A DNA stretch of 64,000 bases from Mesorhizobium sp. 65-26 (GTDB lineage: Bacteria > Pseudomonadota > Alphaproteobacteria > Rhizobiales > Rhizobiaceae), in the NCBI GenBank assembly GCA_001899205.1, contig MKVL01000005.1, forward strand, positions 183,335 to 247,334. Direction: 5' to 3'. The position numbers and the translations under genes are program-made. The notes beneath the pieces were generated by a model. That model did not search any database, was not told the DNA's origin, and saw only the letters and a program-made list of their open reading frames with translations. The first letter of the stretch is position 1. Every line of letters starts with the position of its first letter. This document shows, one piece after another, positions 43,423-52,818 of the stretch.

Positions 43423-44439
43423 ATGACACAGCCAATCAGGGTCGTCGACTACCACGCCGCGGGCGAGCCTTTGCGCATCGTCCTCGGCAAGCGGGACGTT
43501 GCCGGAAGCACCATGGCTGAAAAGGCGGCCAACGCAGCGCTCAGCCTGCGCGGGCAGCGCGATTTCCTGGTGACGGAGCCGCGCGGCCATGCCGAGATGT
43601 TCGGAGCCTTCCTGACCGATGCCGTCAATGCGGACAGCGCCTTCGGCGCGCTGTTCTTCGATGCCACCGCTGACAGCGGCTTCAAGGGCGCCTGCGGACA
43701 CGGATCGATCGCGCTGGCGGTGGCCGCCTTCGAGCAGGGCTGGGTGAAAGGCAAGGACGGCTGGAACGACATCCGGCTGGACGTTCCGCTGGGAACGGTC
43801 CGGCTGGCGGTCGAGCTGGTCGGCGGCAGACCGGCACGTGTCCGCTATCATCATGTACCGAGCCGCCTCCTCGCCACCGATATGCGCCTGGCGACCCGAC
43901 TTGGGGACGTACGGCTTGACCTGGTGCTTGCGGGTGCGCTGGTCGCCTTCGTGGACAGCGCCGTGATCGGTCTGCCACCGAGCCGCGCGAACCTGCCGCG
44001 CCTGCGCGCCCTCTACGCAGCGATCCGCGAGGCGGCGGAGGGCGGCGCGCTGCGGCACCCCGAGACGCAAGCGCCCGTCACGCCGGAGCTGGTTCTGTTC
44101 ACCGCCGACGGTGTGCAAGAGACCAACAGCCTGCGCTACGATGTGGCGGCGCTGTTCGGGCCTGGATCGCTCGACCGGTCGCCATGCGGCACCGGGACAT
44201 CGGCGCGGGTCGCGCAACTGATCGGGCGCGGCCGGCTGGACATGGCCGGCAGCATCCTCGCCACCAGCATCATCGGCTCCAGCTTCGAAGGCCGCGCCGA
44301 AGGCATGATCGAGGTGGACGGCATTCGCCACGTCCTGCCGGTCGTAACCGGCAGCGCACACATGACGGGCCGCCATGAATTCACGCGCGATGTGTCCGAC
44401 CCGCTGCGGGACGGATTCCGTTGCGAGCCTGACAGCTAG
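43423..44439 (+). CDS. Proline racemase-family enzyme (4-hydroxyproline epimerase-like)
   Basis: A 338-residue protein. Both active-site cysteines are present: ACGHGSIALA near residue 92 and SPCGTGTSARVAQL near residue 250. A two-Cys set suits racemase or 2-epimerase chemistry on proline or hydroxyproline. Trans-3-hydroxyproline dehydratases usually lack one of them, as I recall. An ornithine cyclodeaminase-family gene at 47062 could be a pyrroline-2-carboxylate reductase partner, so a hydroxyproline or cyclic imino acid route is possible. The strong ribosome binding site seen in other genes is missing here. Confidence 0.88.
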   Translation: MTQPIRVVDYHAAGEPLRIVLGKRDVAGSTMAEKAANAALSLRGQRDFLVTEPRGHAEMFGAFLTDAVNADSAFGALFFDATADSGFKGACGHGSIALAVAAFEQGWVKGKDGWNDIRLDVPLGTVRLAVELVGGRPARVRYHHVPSRLLATDMRLATRLGDVRLDLVLAGALVAFVDSAVIGLPPSRANLPRLRALYAAIREAAEGGALRHPETQAPVTPELVLFTADGVQETNSLRYDVAALFGPGSLDRSPCGTGTSARVAQLIGRGRLDMAGSILATSIIGSSFEGRAEGMIEVDGIRHVLPVVTGSAHMTGRHEFTRDVSDPLRDGFRCEPDS

Positions 44440-44511
44440 CCGGCAATTTCCCCGAAAAACGCGGGAAACAGCAGCCGGGAAATCGCCCGCTCCGCCCCGG
44501 TCATCTTCCAG

Positions 44512-44546
44512 GGGTATGTTCGGCGGCGGTAAAGATGCGCCTAATC
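44512..44546 (+). promoter_or_regulatory. GGGTAT-N23-CTAATC signature upstream of the FAD hydroxylase
   Basis: GGGTAT (44512-44517) and CTAATC (44541-44546) precede the start at 44581. The same GGGTAT word followed 20-23 bases later by CTAG/CTAA recurs upstream of the units at 52041, 52707 and 54084. It may be a shared promoter or activator site of this cluster. Confidence 0.45.
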
Positions 44547-44580
44547 GCAAGAGCCGGCAATCTCAGGTGCACTTTCCGCA

Positions 44581-46251
44581 ATGCTTCAGAAATTCTCCTC
44601 GCTCGACGCCGACGTGATCATAGCCGGTGCCGGACCGGTAGGGCTGGCGCTGGCGCTCGATCTCGGCAGGCAGGGCGTGTCCGTCATCGTGCTGGACGCC
44701 GAGACGGGTGGCCCGGACGCGCGCCCCAACAAGCGGGCCAATGCCATCAACACGCGCGCCATGGAATATATGCGACGGCTCGGCCTGTCGCCGCAGATCC
44801 ATGCCTTTGTCGCTTCAGAGCCATATCTGGTGCGCGACGTCGCCTTCGTCACGTCGCTGACCGGCCATGAGCTGACGCGTTTCGTCGACGCCTTCGAATC
44901 CTCGCCCGAGCCGCCGGAGTCGGGCCTGTCGCCGGAAGAATATCTGCGGATCGACCAGGACGATATCGCCATCATGCTGCGGCGAGAGATCGGCAGGCTC
45001 GGCAATGTCACGATCCGCGAGGCATGGCGCCTCGACGGGCTCACCAATGGCGACGCCAGTGTCACGGTGGAGGCGCAGGGCATTCTTTCGGGCGAGCGCG
45101 CGAGCCTGCGCGCGGCCTATCTCATCGGCGCCGACGGCGGCGCCAGCACGGTGCGCCGGCAGGCGGGCATCGGCTTCGACGGCGAAGGCGGCCGAGGCAA
45201 CAACGTCAACATCACCTTCGTCTCGCCCGAGATCGACGCGGCGAACCGGCATCCCGAGGCGGCGATGTTCTGGATCGTCAACCCACGCCTCAATGGCTTT
45301 GCCGGCGGCAATTTCCGCACCTGGCGGCTCACGTTGTTCGCCGTGTCGGAAGAGGACGAGGCGCAAGTGCGCGCCAATCCGCAGCCCCATATCGACGAAC
45401 TGGCGGGGCGGCCGGTGGCCGCCGAGGTGGTCAGCATCGACCGCTGGACCGCGCACCACCTCGTGGCGAGAAACTATCGCGCCGGGCGTGTCTTCATCGC
45501 CGGCGACGCCGCCCACCTGCATCCGCCCACCGGCGGGCTGGGCATGAACACCGGCCTCGGCGACGCCAGCAACCTCGGCTGGAAACTGGGCGCGGTTATC
45601 CGGGGCTGGGCGGGCCCCGCGCTGCTCGACAGCTACGACGCCGAACGCCGCCCGCACGGCGCGCGCGTCGTCGCGCAGTCCAACCACCAGTACAATCTGC
45701 GGCCCGTCCGCTATGCCGCCGAAGACCTGCTGGATCGGGGACCGGCGGGCATCGCAGCCCGCGCGGAGGCGGGGCGGCGCATCCGCGACGAGAAGGGGAC
45801 GGAGTTCTTCAGTCGTGGCCTGGTGCTCGGCCAGACCTACCGATCGGACGCGATCATCGGCGACGGGACCGCGCTGGTGAACAGCGAGGTCATCATCTAC
45901 ACGCCGACCGCCCAGCCAGGCGCCCGCCTGCCCCACTGCGCGATCGCCTCGGGCTCCATCTACGACGCGATCTCAACCGACGGGCTGACGCTGGTGACGG
46001 TCGGAAGGCAGGACAGCGGCGCCTTCGCCGCCCTTGCGCGCGACGCGGGCATTCCCCTCAAGATCATCGAAGCCGCCCCGGAGATGGCCGTCGTCTATGG
46101 CGCGCGGTTCGTGCTGGTCCGGCCGGACGGGCACGTCGCCTGGCGCGGCGACGCGGTGATCGCGGCCGCCGACCTTCGCAGGACCGTGGGGCGCGATCCC
46201 GGCGGCTCGGTTCAACCCGCCCCTGTTTCGGGAAGCGCGAGCCATGAGTGA
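44581..46251 (+). CDS. FAD-dependent aromatic-type hydroxylase (PheA/TfdB/MhpA family)
   Basis: A 556-residue group A flavin monooxygenase. FAD binding: [21 protein letters not shown] near residue 13, a GADGGAS motif near 183, and [34 protein letters not shown] near 305. A thioredoxin-like C-terminal domain follows. Such enzymes add one oxygen to phenols or heteroaromatics using NAD(P)H. Its eight-base overlap with an amino-acid-type ABC ATPase gene suggests that the transported compound or its product is the substrate. The substrate cannot be named. Confidence 0.92.
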   Translation: MLQKFSSLDADVIIAGAGPVGLALALDLGRQGVSVIVLDAETGGPDARPNKRANAINTRAMEYMRRLGLSPQIHAFVASEPYLVRDVAFVTSLTGHELTRFVDAFESSPEPPESGLSPEEYLRIDQDDIAIMLRREIGRLGNVTIREAWRLDGLTNGDASVTVEAQGILSGERASLRAAYLIGADGGASTVRRQAGIGFDGEGGRGNNVNITFVSPEIDAANRHPEAAMFWIVNPRLNGFAGGNFRTWRLTLFAVSEEDEAQVRANPQPHIDELAGRPVAAEVVSIDRWTAHHLVARNYRAGRVFIAGDAAHLHPPTGGLGMNTGLGDASNLGWKLGAVIRGWAGPALLDSYDAERRPHGARVVAQSNHQYNLRPVRYAAEDLLDRGPAGIAARAEAGRRIRDEKGTEFFSRGLVLGQTYRSDAIIGDGTALVNSEVIIYTPTAQPGARLPHCAIASGSIYDAISTDGLTLVTVGRQDSGAFAALARDAGIPLKIIEAAPEMAVVYGARFVLVRPDGHVAWRGDAVIAAADLRRTVGRDPGGSVQPAPVSGSASHE

Positions 46252-47050
46252 ACCCGCGACCGAGGCCCGGCTGAAAGTCCGCATCTCGAACCTGCACAAA
46301 TCCTTCGGCCACATGGAGGTGCTGAAGGGCATCGACCTCGACATCCGCCATGGCGAGAAGGTCTCGCTCATCGGCCCAAGCGGATCGGGCAAGACGACCC
46401 TGCTGCGCTGTGTCAACTTCCTGGAGACGCTGACGTCCGGAGAGGTTTATTTCGAGGGCGAGCGGGTCGGCGCGCGCAAGGTCGGCGATCGCTGGCTACC
46501 GGCGCGCGACCGCGACCTGGCGCGGCTGCGGACCAGGATCGGCATGGTGTTCCAGCGGTTCAACCTGTTCCCGCACCTCGACGTGCTGACCAACATCATG
46601 ATCGGCCCCGTCTCGGTGCTGCGGCGCGACCGCGCCGAGGCCGAGGCCGAGGCCATGGCCCTGCTGGAGAAGGTAGGGCTGGCGCACAAGGCCAAGGCCT
46701 ATCCGGAGGCCCTTTCCGGCGGGCAGCAACAGCGCGTCGCCATCGCCCGGGCGCTGGCCATGAAGCCCTCGCTGATGCTGTTCGACGAAGCCACCTCGGC
46801 GCTCGACCCGGAGCTGGTCGGCGAGGTGCTGAAAGTGATGCACGACCTGGCCGACGAAGGCATGACGATGATCATCGTCACCCACGAGATGGAGTTCGCC
46901 CGCGACGTCTCCAACCGGGTGATCTTCATGGACCACGGCCTGGTCGTCGAGGCCGGGCCGCCGGAACAGGTTTTCCGTGAGCCGGCTCAGGAGCGTACAC
47001 GGGCATTCCTGCGCGCCGTCCTGGATAAGCAGGCTTATCGCGTGCATTAG
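46244..47050 (+). CDS. Amino-acid-type ABC importer ATPase
   Basis: A 268-residue ATPase of the GlnQ/HisP type: Walker [21 protein letters not shown]-loop [16 protein letters not shown], signature [17 protein letters not shown], Walker [15 protein letters not shown], and the switch His in [13 protein letters not shown]. It works with the permeases at 48523 and 49191 and probably the binding protein at 51130. It could also serve the ATPase-less importer at 10004-12279. Confidence 0.95.
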   Translation: MSEPATEARLKVRISNLHKSFGHMEVLKGIDLDIRHGEKVSLIGPSGSGKTTLLRCVNFLETLTSGEVYFEGERVGARKVGDRWLPARDRDLARLRTRIGMVFQRFNLFPHLDVLTNIMIGPVSVLRRDRAEAEAEAMALLEKVGLAHKAKAYPEALSGGQQQRVAIARALAMKPSLMLFDEATSALDPELVGEVLKVMHDLADEGMTMIIVTHEMEFARDVSNRVIFMDHGLVVEAGPPEQVFREPAQERTRAFLRAVLDKQAYRVH

Positions 47051-47061
47051 GACCCGGTGTC

Positions 47062-48024
47062 GTGGCCATCGAGCTGATCAGCAGCGAGCGTATCGAGGCG
47101 CTCATTGATTTTCCCGCCCTGATCCGGGCGCTTCGCAACGGGTTCCGGCAGGGCGCGGTGATGCCGGCGCGCGTTCGCCACGAGATCGACAGCAGCGACG
47201 GGGCCAGCCTGTTCGTGATGCCGGCCTGGCAGGCTGGCGTGGGCAGGATCGTGAAGCTGATGAGCGCGGTGCCCTCCAATGCCGGACGCGGGCTGCGCAC
47301 CAGCTCGGAAGTGCTCAACGTGTTCGATCCTGTGACGGGCGAGCTGCGCGCGGTCATCGAATCCACCAGCCTCACCAACATGCGCACAGCCGCCGCATCC
47401 GCCCTGGCGGCCGACTATCTGGCGCGGGCCAATGCCTCGACGCTCGCGCTCTTCGCCACCGGCCCGCTGGCGCCTTACATGGTCGCCGCCCATGCCAGCG
47501 TGCGCCGCTATCGCCGCATCGTGGTCTGCGGCAGGACCCTTGCCCGCGCCGAAGCGACGGCGGCGGCGGTCGGCCAGCGCCTTGGACCGGCCGTCGAGAT
47601 CATTCCCACCGTCGACGGCGAGATGGCGGCCTTCCAGGCCGACGTGATCTGCACGGCGACGCGCGCGACCGAGCCCATCGTGCATGGCCGCTGGCTGAAG
47701 CCCGGCACCCATGTCGACCTCGTCGGCGGCTACAAGAAGGACATGCGCGAGAGCGACGACGCGGTCGTCGCCGATGCCGGCATTTTCGTCGACCAGTACG
47801 AAACGGCGCTCCGCGACCCCGGCGACATCGTGCAGCCGATGGCGGCTGGCGTGATCACCCGGCAGCAGGTGCTCGCCGATCTCGCCGCGCTCACCTCGGG
47901 CCAGCATCCCGGCCGAACCGACGGCCGGTCCACCACCGTCTTCAAATCCGTCGGCTGCGGACTCGAGGACCTTTACGCCGCGCAACTGGTCCTCGACCGG
48001 CTGCGCCCACAGCCGGCAAAATGA
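47062..48024 (+). CDS. Ornithine cyclodeaminase/mu-crystallin-family protein
   Basis: A 320-residue NAD(P)-dependent protein. Family markers are RHEIDSSDGASLFVMPAWQ, LTNMRTAAASALAADYLAR and the late HVDLVGGYKKDMRESDD. The family includes ornithine cyclodeaminase, alanine dehydrogenase and pyrroline-2-carboxylate or imine reductases. A reductase role on a cyclic imino acid would fit the proline racemase-family gene upstream and RidA downstream. The GTG start at 47062 has only a weak ribosome binding site. Confidence 0.9.
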   Translation: MAIELISSERIEALIDFPALIRALRNGFRQGAVMPARVRHEIDSSDGASLFVMPAWQAGVGRIVKLMSAVPSNAGRGLRTSSEVLNVFDPVTGELRAVIESTSLTNMRTAAASALAADYLARANASTLALFATGPLAPYMVAAHASVRRYRRIVVCGRTLARAEATAAAVGQRLGPAVEIIPTVDGEMAAFQADVICTATRATEPIVHGRWLKPGTHVDLVGGYKKDMRESDDAVVADAGIFVDQYETALRDPGDIVQPMAAGVITRQQVLADLAALTSGQHPGRTDGRSTTVFKSVGCGLEDLYAAQLVLDRLRPQPAK

Positions 48025-48038
48025 TGGAGTAACAGAGC

Positions 48039-48413
48039 ATGCACAAGAGGATAGGACCCGAACTGCCGGCGCGCATCAGCCCCGCCACGCTGGCCGGCAG
48101 ACATCTGTTCGCGACGAACCTCTCGACCGACCTTGTCACCGGCGCCTTCGTCGACGGGCCGATTTCGGTTCAGGCGCTCCAGACCTTCCGCAACCTCGTC
48201 GCCTTCGTCGAGGAGGCAGGCGGGACCGCGCGCGACATCGCGCAGATCACCATCTACCTGATCGACGGCGCCGACCTCAAGGACATGAACGCCGCCTACA
48301 ACACGGTGTTCACCGAGGCGCCGTTCCCGACCCGCGCCACCGTCATCGTCAAGGAGCTCGTCGGCCCTCCCGGCGTGCGCATCGAGACCACGGCCCACGC
48401 GGTCATAGGCTGA
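48039..48413 (+). CDS. RidA-family imine/enamine deaminase
   Basis: A 124-residue Rid/YjgF/UK114-family protein, which hydrolyses reactive imines and enamines formed by amino acid enzymes. The family signature near residue 85 is APFPTRATVIVKEL, including the Arg that binds the carboxylate. It lies 14 bp after the cyclodeaminase-family gene, which could produce such imines. Confidence 0.92.
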   Translation: MHKRIGPELPARISPATLAGRHLFATNLSTDLVTGAFVDGPISVQALQTFRNLVAFVEEAGGTARDIAQITIYLIDGADLKDMNAAYNTVFTEAPFPTRATVIVKELVGPPGVRIETTAHAVIG

Positions 48414-48418
48414 CGCAG

Positions 48419-48526
48419 GTGAACCACCGCGGGCCCCCGCCTTCCCGCCAGCCGCTCGCCCGGCGCCACTTCATGCTCGCCGGCGACACGGTCGGGCGCG
48501 TCGGGCCGGAGGACATGCCGCGATGA
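48419..48526 (+). CDS. Possible 35-residue peptide between RidA and permease genes
   Basis: A GTG-started frame fills the 109-bp gap and ends in an overlap with the permease start (CGATGAGC). The peptide ends MLAGDTVGRVGPEDMPR. It has no clear ribosome binding site and no recognised family. It could be a leader, a decayed gene remnant or chance. Confidence 0.2.
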   Translation: MNHRGPPPSRQPLARRHFMLAGDTVGRVGPEDMPR

Positions 48527-49188
48527 GCTACCAATGGGATTTCCGGCTCGTCGTGCTCGACTGGCGGATGTGGCTCGACGCCGCCGGCAACACATTGCTG
48601 GTATGCGCCGCGGCACTGGCGCTGGCGGTACCGCTCGGTCTGCTTCTGGCGGCGGCGCGCATGTTCGGCCCGGCGCCTCTGCGCTGGGCCGTGATCGGCT
48701 ATGTCGACTTCATGCGGACGTCGGCGCTGCTCATCCTCATCATCTGGTTCTATTTCGCCTTTCCGATGCTGTTCGGCATCAACCTGAGCCCTTTCATGGC
48801 AGCGACGGTCGCCATCGGCCTGCAGACGGCGGCCTATTTCGCCGAATTGTGCCGGGCCGGCATCAATGCCGTCGACCGCGGCCAATGGGAGGCGGCGCGG
48901 GCGATCGGCATGCGCACGACGACCATGCTGCGGCTGATCATTTTCCCGCAGGCGCTGCGGCGGATCGTGCCCATCCTGTTCAGCCTGGTCGCGGAAGTCA
49001 TCAAGGGCAGCTCGCTCGCCGCCGTCATAACCTTCGGCGAGCTCACCTACGCGGCGAGCCAGGTTTCGGCCGACACCTACCGACCGATCGAAACCTATAC
49101 GGTGGTGGCGCTGATCTATTTCGTCATCATCTTCACGGCCAGCCGGCTGGCGAGCCACTTCGAACGCCGGCTCGGATTTCAGAGATAG
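48523..49188 (+). CDS. Amino-acid-type ABC importer permease
   Basis: A 221-residue permease of the HisM/GlnP family. It has GNTLLVCAAALALAVPLGLLL-like first helices, YVDFMRTSALLILIIWFYFAFP, and the EAA loop GQWEAARAIGMRTTTMLRLIIFPQALR. It forms the channel with the next gene. Two bases separate them. Confidence 0.93.
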   Translation: MSYQWDFRLVVLDWRMWLDAAGNTLLVCAAALALAVPLGLLLAAARMFGPAPLRWAVIGYVDFMRTSALLILIIWFYFAFPMLFGINLSPFMAATVAIGLQTAAYFAELCRAGINAVDRGQWEAARAIGMRTTTMLRLIIFPQALRRIVPILFSLVAEVIKGSSLAAVITFGELTYAASQVSADTYRPIETYTVVALIYFVIIFTASRLASHFERRLGFQR

Positions 49189-49190
49189 CC

Positions 49191-49934
49191 ATGCACTACG
49201 CCTGGAACTTCGACTTCATCCGGCACAGCCTGGGCTACATACTGGAGGGCCTGGTCAACACGATCGGGCTGGCGCTTTGCAGCCTGGCGATCGGCGCGGT
49301 CGTCGGCATGGTGATCGCGCTGATGCGCCTCGGCAAGCTCGCCGTCCTGCGCTGGCTGGCGCTGGCTTTCGTGGAATTCTTCCGCAACACGCCGCCGGTG
49401 GTGCAGCTCCTGTGGCTCTACTACGCCCTGCCTATCCTCACCGGCGTCCAGGTCGGGGCCTTCACCGCATCGCTGGTGGCGTTCTCGCTCTACACGGCCG
49501 CCTATGCCAGCGAGATCTACCGCAGCGGCATCGAGTCAGTGCCGCGCGGACAATGGGAGGCGGCGAGCTCGATCGGCATGCTGCGCGGACAGCAGCTACG
49601 CCTGATCATCCTGCCGCAGATGGCGCGCCAGATGGTGCCAGCCTTCACCAACCAGCTTATCGACACGGTGAAGCTCACCTCCATCGCGTCGCTGCTGCCG
49701 TATATGGAGCTGGTCTACCACGTGAAGATCCTGGCGGATCAGAACTACAGGCCGCTGGAGGCCTACACGATGCTGGCGCTGTTCTTCGCCCTCGTCCTCA
49801 TCCCGCTTCTGGTGGCGGCTCGCTTCATGGAGCGGCGGCTGTCGACGGCCGCCCAGCGCCGCGCGCGGCCGAAGACGACGGCGGCGCGGATCGGTGGCCT
49901 CGCCTTCGGGCGCATCGAAAAAAGGGCGGACTAA
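49191..49934 (+). CDS. Amino-acid-type ABC importer permease, second subunit
   Basis: A 247-residue permease of the same family: EFFRNTPPVVQLLWLYYALPIL near residue 62 and EAA loop GQWEAASSIGMLRGQQLRLIILPQMARQ. The ATG at 49191 is two bases after the previous stop. Longer in-frame starts lie inside that gene. A basic C-terminal tail of about 30 residues follows the last helix. Confidence 0.93.
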   Translation: MHYAWNFDFIRHSLGYILEGLVNTIGLALCSLAIGAVVGMVIALMRLGKLAVLRWLALAFVEFFRNTPPVVQLLWLYYALPILTGVQVGAFTASLVAFSLYTAAYASEIYRSGIESVPRGQWEAASSIGMLRGQQLRLIILPQMARQMVPAFTNQLIDTVKLTSIASLLPYMELVYHVKILADQNYRPLEAYTMLALFFALVLIPLLVAARFMERRLSTAAQRRARPKTTAARIGGLAFGRIEKRAD

Positions 49935-49938
49935 CGAC

Positions 49939-51030
49939 ATGATGCCGCGGCTCGACGTCGATCTCTCGCGAAGCCTGGTAGAAAGCCCGCAAGGCGGGCA
50001 CAATCGCTGGCATCCGGACATCGAGCCCGCCCTCCGCATCCGCTCCGGCGAGGTCGTGACGATTGCCACGCGCGACTCCTTCGACGGCCAGATCACGCCG
50101 GCCATGACGGTCGCCGACCTCGCCCGCATCGATTTCTCGCGCGGCCACCCACTGACCGGGCCGATCCATGTCGCCGGCGCGGAGCCCGGCGATCTCCTGG
50201 CGGTCGAGGTGCTCGACGTCACCACCGCCGGCTATGGCTTCACCCTGACCACGCCGCAGATGGGCTTCCTGCGCGACATCTATCCGGCGGCCTGCCTTGT
50301 GCACTGGACGATCGCCGATCGGGTAGCGACATCGCGCGACATGCCGGGGCTGCGCCTGCGCGCGGCGCCGTTCATGGGGGTCATGGGCGTCGCGCCGTCG
50401 CACGAGCAGATGCGGCGCATGCTGGAGCGCGAGACCGCCCTGCTTGGGGATGGCGGCGCGGTGCTGCCGCCGGAGCCGCGCAACGCGGTTCCGCCGCGCG
50501 CGGCGGCCGGACTGCGCACGCTGCCGCCGCGGGAGAATGGCGGCAACCTCGATATCAAGCAGGCGGTGGCAGGCACCACCATCTACTTCCCGGTCGCGGT
50601 CGACGGCGCGCTGTTCTCCACCGGCGATGCCCACTTCGCGCAGGGCGACGGGGAGGCCTGCGGTTGCGCGGTCGAAGTCGCGGCCACGCTGACCGCGCGC
50701 TTCAGCGTGTTGAAGGGCGCCGCCCGCCTGGCCAACCAGACCATGCCCAGCCTGTCGCGCGAACTGCCGCTGCCGCCCTCCGGTCCGTTCCACGCCACGA
50801 CGGGCACATGCATCACGGGCACCGGCCGCAACCTCGCCGAGGATGTCACGCAGGCGACGCGCCAGGCCCTGGCGAACATGATCGAGCACATACGCTATCG
50901 CTACGGCTACAGCCTGGAGCAGGCGCTGGTGGTCGCCAATGTCGCCGTCGACCTCCGCATAAGCCAGATCGTGAACGTGCCGAACATGATCGTGACGGCC
51001 TTCCTGCCGACCGACATCTTCAACGGCTGA
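49939..51030 (+). CDS. Acetamidase/formamidase family amidase
   Basis: A 363-residue FmdA/AmdA-family protein, which hydrolyses short amides to acid and ammonia. Family features are HNRWHPDIEPALRIRSGEVV near the start, the GDLLAVEVLDV stretch near residue 90, GGNLDIKQAVAGTTIYFPVAVDGALFSTGDAHFAQGDGEACG near 200, and a late conserved LVVANVAVDLRISQIV. The start is ATG 49939 or the adjacent ATG 49942. It ends the plus-strand unit from 44581, suggesting ammonia release from an amide intermediate. Confidence 0.93.
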   Translation: MMPRLDVDLSRSLVESPQGGHNRWHPDIEPALRIRSGEVVTIATRDSFDGQITPAMTVADLARIDFSRGHPLTGPIHVAGAEPGDLLAVEVLDVTTAGYGFTLTTPQMGFLRDIYPAACLVHWTIADRVATSRDMPGLRLRAAPFMGVMGVAPSHEQMRRMLERETALLGDGGAVLPPEPRNAVPPRAAAGLRTLPPRENGGNLDIKQAVAGTTIYFPVAVDGALFSTGDAHFAQGDGEACGCAVEVAATLTARFSVLKGAARLANQTMPSLSRELPLPPSGPFHATTGTCITGTGRNLAEDVTQATRQALANMIEHIRYRYGYSLEQALVVANVAVDLRISQIVNVPNMIVTAFLPTDIFNG

Positions 51031-51053
51031 GGCCGGGGCATTGCCCCGGCCTC
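51029..51053. terminator. Perfect 11-bp hairpin between convergent genes
   Basis: GAGGCCGGGGC-ATT-GCCCCGGCCTC is a perfect inverted repeat that begins at the amidase stop codon. It lies between convergent genes and could stop transcription from both sides. No T-tract is present on either strand. Confidence 0.6.
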
Positions 51054-51129
51054 GCTGCAAACTCCATATCGCTGCTCCCTTGCGCGGTGCGCTTGGGGCG
51101 TGCCGCGCAAAAAGACCCGGTCGCCGGGG

Positions 51130-52041
51130 CTACCAGCGCTCGCGCATGATCGGGATGATGTTGTCGCCCTTGATGCCGCGAAACTCGAGGAATTCGCGAT
51201 AGCCGGCCTCGATCTGCCCGGAAAAGTATAGATAGGAGATGGCGGTGGTCAGGAAGGATTTGAACCGGCCGCCGGGCTCGAAACGGATGCCGGTGCCGGA
51301 AGGATAGCCGATGGCCGGCTTCGGCAGCACCACCTTGCCCATGCCCAATTTGGCCTGCGCCAGCGTCAGCTCCATGCCGGAACCGCCATAGGCGTTGACA
51401 CGGCCGGACTGGAACGCGGCATAGCCCTCGGCATTGGCCTGAAAGGCGACCAGCTTGCCGTTGGGCAATTGCCCGCGCAGGAAGGATTCAGGCGAACCGC
51501 CCTGGCCGACGGCGATCTGGAAGTCGGGCTTGTCGACATCCTTCCAGTTGGTGATGTTGGCGTCATCGCGCACCAGCAGACCGATGGAGGTCCAGGCGGT
51601 GGCGACCGGCAGGAAGTCGACCGCGGTGGCCCGCTTGGGCGTACCGTCGAGGAAGAAGAACACGTCGGCCTGGTCTGACTGAAGCGCGGCGACCGCGTTC
51701 GGCCAGGTGCTCTCGACGATGTCGAGCTTGACGCCGATCTGGTCGGCGATGAGCTTGCCGATGGCGACGCCCATGCCGCGCCAGGTGACGCCATCCTGCG
51801 CCACGCCGCCGGGAGCGTCGCTGTTGGTGACGTCCTTGTAGTAGTATGGCTCGAGGTTCGCGACGCCGAGGCGCAGCTTGCCGGTGCTCATCATCCGTTC
51901 GAACGTGTCGGTCTTGGACGCGGCCTCACCCTCCGCCCGCGCCTCTTGTGTGGCAGCCAGGCCCATGCCGAGCACGCCCGCCATCATCGGGGCGGCGGCA
52001 AGGAGGCTGCGCCTGGAAGTTACCATGTCTTCGTTTGACAT
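51130..52041 (-). CDS. Amino-acid-type ABC binding protein, Tat-type signal
   Basis: A 303-residue family-3 solute-binding protein. The N-terminus has a twin-arginine motif (TSRRSLLAA) and a cleavage-like AEGEA region near residue 38, implying export in folded form. The mature part begins ERMMSTGKLRLGVANLEPYYYKD and includes GMGVAIGKLIADQIGVKLD and FLDGTPKRATAVDFLPVA. It is convergent with, and probably serves, the permease/ATPase genes at 46244-49934. A GGGTAT...CTAGTC signature is upstream. Confidence 0.9.
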   Translation of the reverse strand: MSNEDMVTSRRSLLAAAPMMAGVLGMGLAATQEARAEGEAASKTDTFERMMSTGKLRLGVANLEPYYYKDVTNSDAPGGVAQDGVTWRGMGVAIGKLIADQIGVKLDIVESTWPNAVAALQSDQADVFFFLDGTPKRATAVDFLPVATAWTSIGLLVRDDANITNWKDVDKPDFQIAVGQGGSPESFLRGQLPNGKLVAFQANAEGYAAFQSGRVNAYGGSGMELTLAQAKLGMGKVVLPKPAIGYPSGTGIRFEPGGRFKSFLTTAISYLYFSGQIEAGYREFLEFRGIKGDNIIPIMRERW

Positions 52042-52089
52042 CTCGTTGTTCCCGTACTGGGTTTTCGCCTGCTCTTCGGAGCGCCACCA

Positions 52090-52121
52090 GACTAGTCTTT
52101 CGCCGGCAAGCAGACATACCC
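52090..52121 (-). promoter_or_regulatory. GGGTAT-N20-CTAGTC signature upstream of the binding protein
   Basis: On the minus strand GGGTAT (52121-52116) is followed 20 bases later by CTAGTC (52095-52090), with the gene starting at 52041. The spacing equals that at 54161-54130. Confidence 0.45.
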
Positions 52122-52167
52122 TCGCACAGTGACGTGGCCGGGTGCGGGCGGCCTGGTGGCCGGTGCG

Positions 52168-52707
52168 TCAGAGGTCGGAGAAGCCGATGCGATCAACCAT
52201 GGCCAGTTCGCGCTGGCGCGGCTGGGCACGCGACGTCGTCATGTACGAGCCGCCCATATAGACGAGCGGCTCGATATCGCGATTGGGCAGCAACGTGTCC
52301 ATGATCTCGCCGACGAAGATCGTGTGGGAGCGGAAGGGCTCCTCCTTGATGACGCGGCAGTCGAAACTGGCGACGGCGCTGGCGAGCGCCGGCGCGCCGG
52401 TCTCCAGCTCGCGCCAGTCGCGCGCGGCGAATGCCTGCTCGCGCGTGGCGGCGGCACTGAACAACACGGCGAAATCCGCATCAGCGTGGGACAGGATGTT
52501 TGCGCAGAAGATGCCGCTGCGGCTCACCGCCTCATGGCTCTGCGAGGAGCGGTTGACGCACATCAGCAGCGACGGCGGATCGGCCGAGAACGAGGTGACC
52601 GAGGTCGCGACAAGGCCGGTGCGCCGGCCCTGGTCGAGCGTGGTGATGACGCATACGCCGGCGGCGAGGCGCCGCATGCCGTGCTTGAACAAGTCGATGC
52701 TGATCAT
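52168..52707 (-). CDS. Flavin reductase-like protein
   Basis: A 179-residue flavin reductase-domain protein, the small partner that supplies reduced FMN or FAD to a monooxygenase. Family features are FKHGMRRLAAGVCVITTLDQGRRTG, ATSVTSFSADPPSLLMCVNRSSQSH, GIFCANILSHADADFA and HTIFVGEI. The ATG at 52707 is preferred to a TTG at 52728 because a GAAGG stretch precedes it. Its partner is most likely the oxygenase at 52819-54084. Confidence 0.92.
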   Translation of the reverse strand: MISIDLFKHGMRRLAAGVCVITTLDQGRRTGLVATSVTSFSADPPSLLMCVNRSSQSHEAVSRSGIFCANILSHADADFAVLFSAAATREQAFAARDWRELETGAPALASAVASFDCRVIKEEPFRSHTIFVGEIMDTLLPNRDIEPLVYMGGSYMTTSRAQPRQRELAMVDRIGFSDL

Positions 52708-52756
52708 GCCTGCACCTTCGGATGGCAAGGAGAGACGGAGCCCGCCTCCGGCCGAT

Positions 52757-52791
52757 GCTTAGACAGCGGCCATGGCTTCGCGACCATACCC
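52757..52791 (-). promoter_or_regulatory. GGGTAT-N23-CTAAGC signature upstream of the flavin reductase
   Basis: On the minus strand GGGTAT (52791-52786) is followed 23 bases later by CTAAGC (52762-52757), 50 bp before the start at 52707. Confidence 0.42.
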
Positions 52792-52818
52792 TTTTCGAGC
52801 GACCGCGAGCTCGGGCGT

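Noticed and set aside
42355-44550. A 731-codon minus-strand frame opposite LacI regulator B and the proline racemase-family gene
   Set aside because: It covers two well-supported genes and the gap between them, with low-complexity shadow composition.
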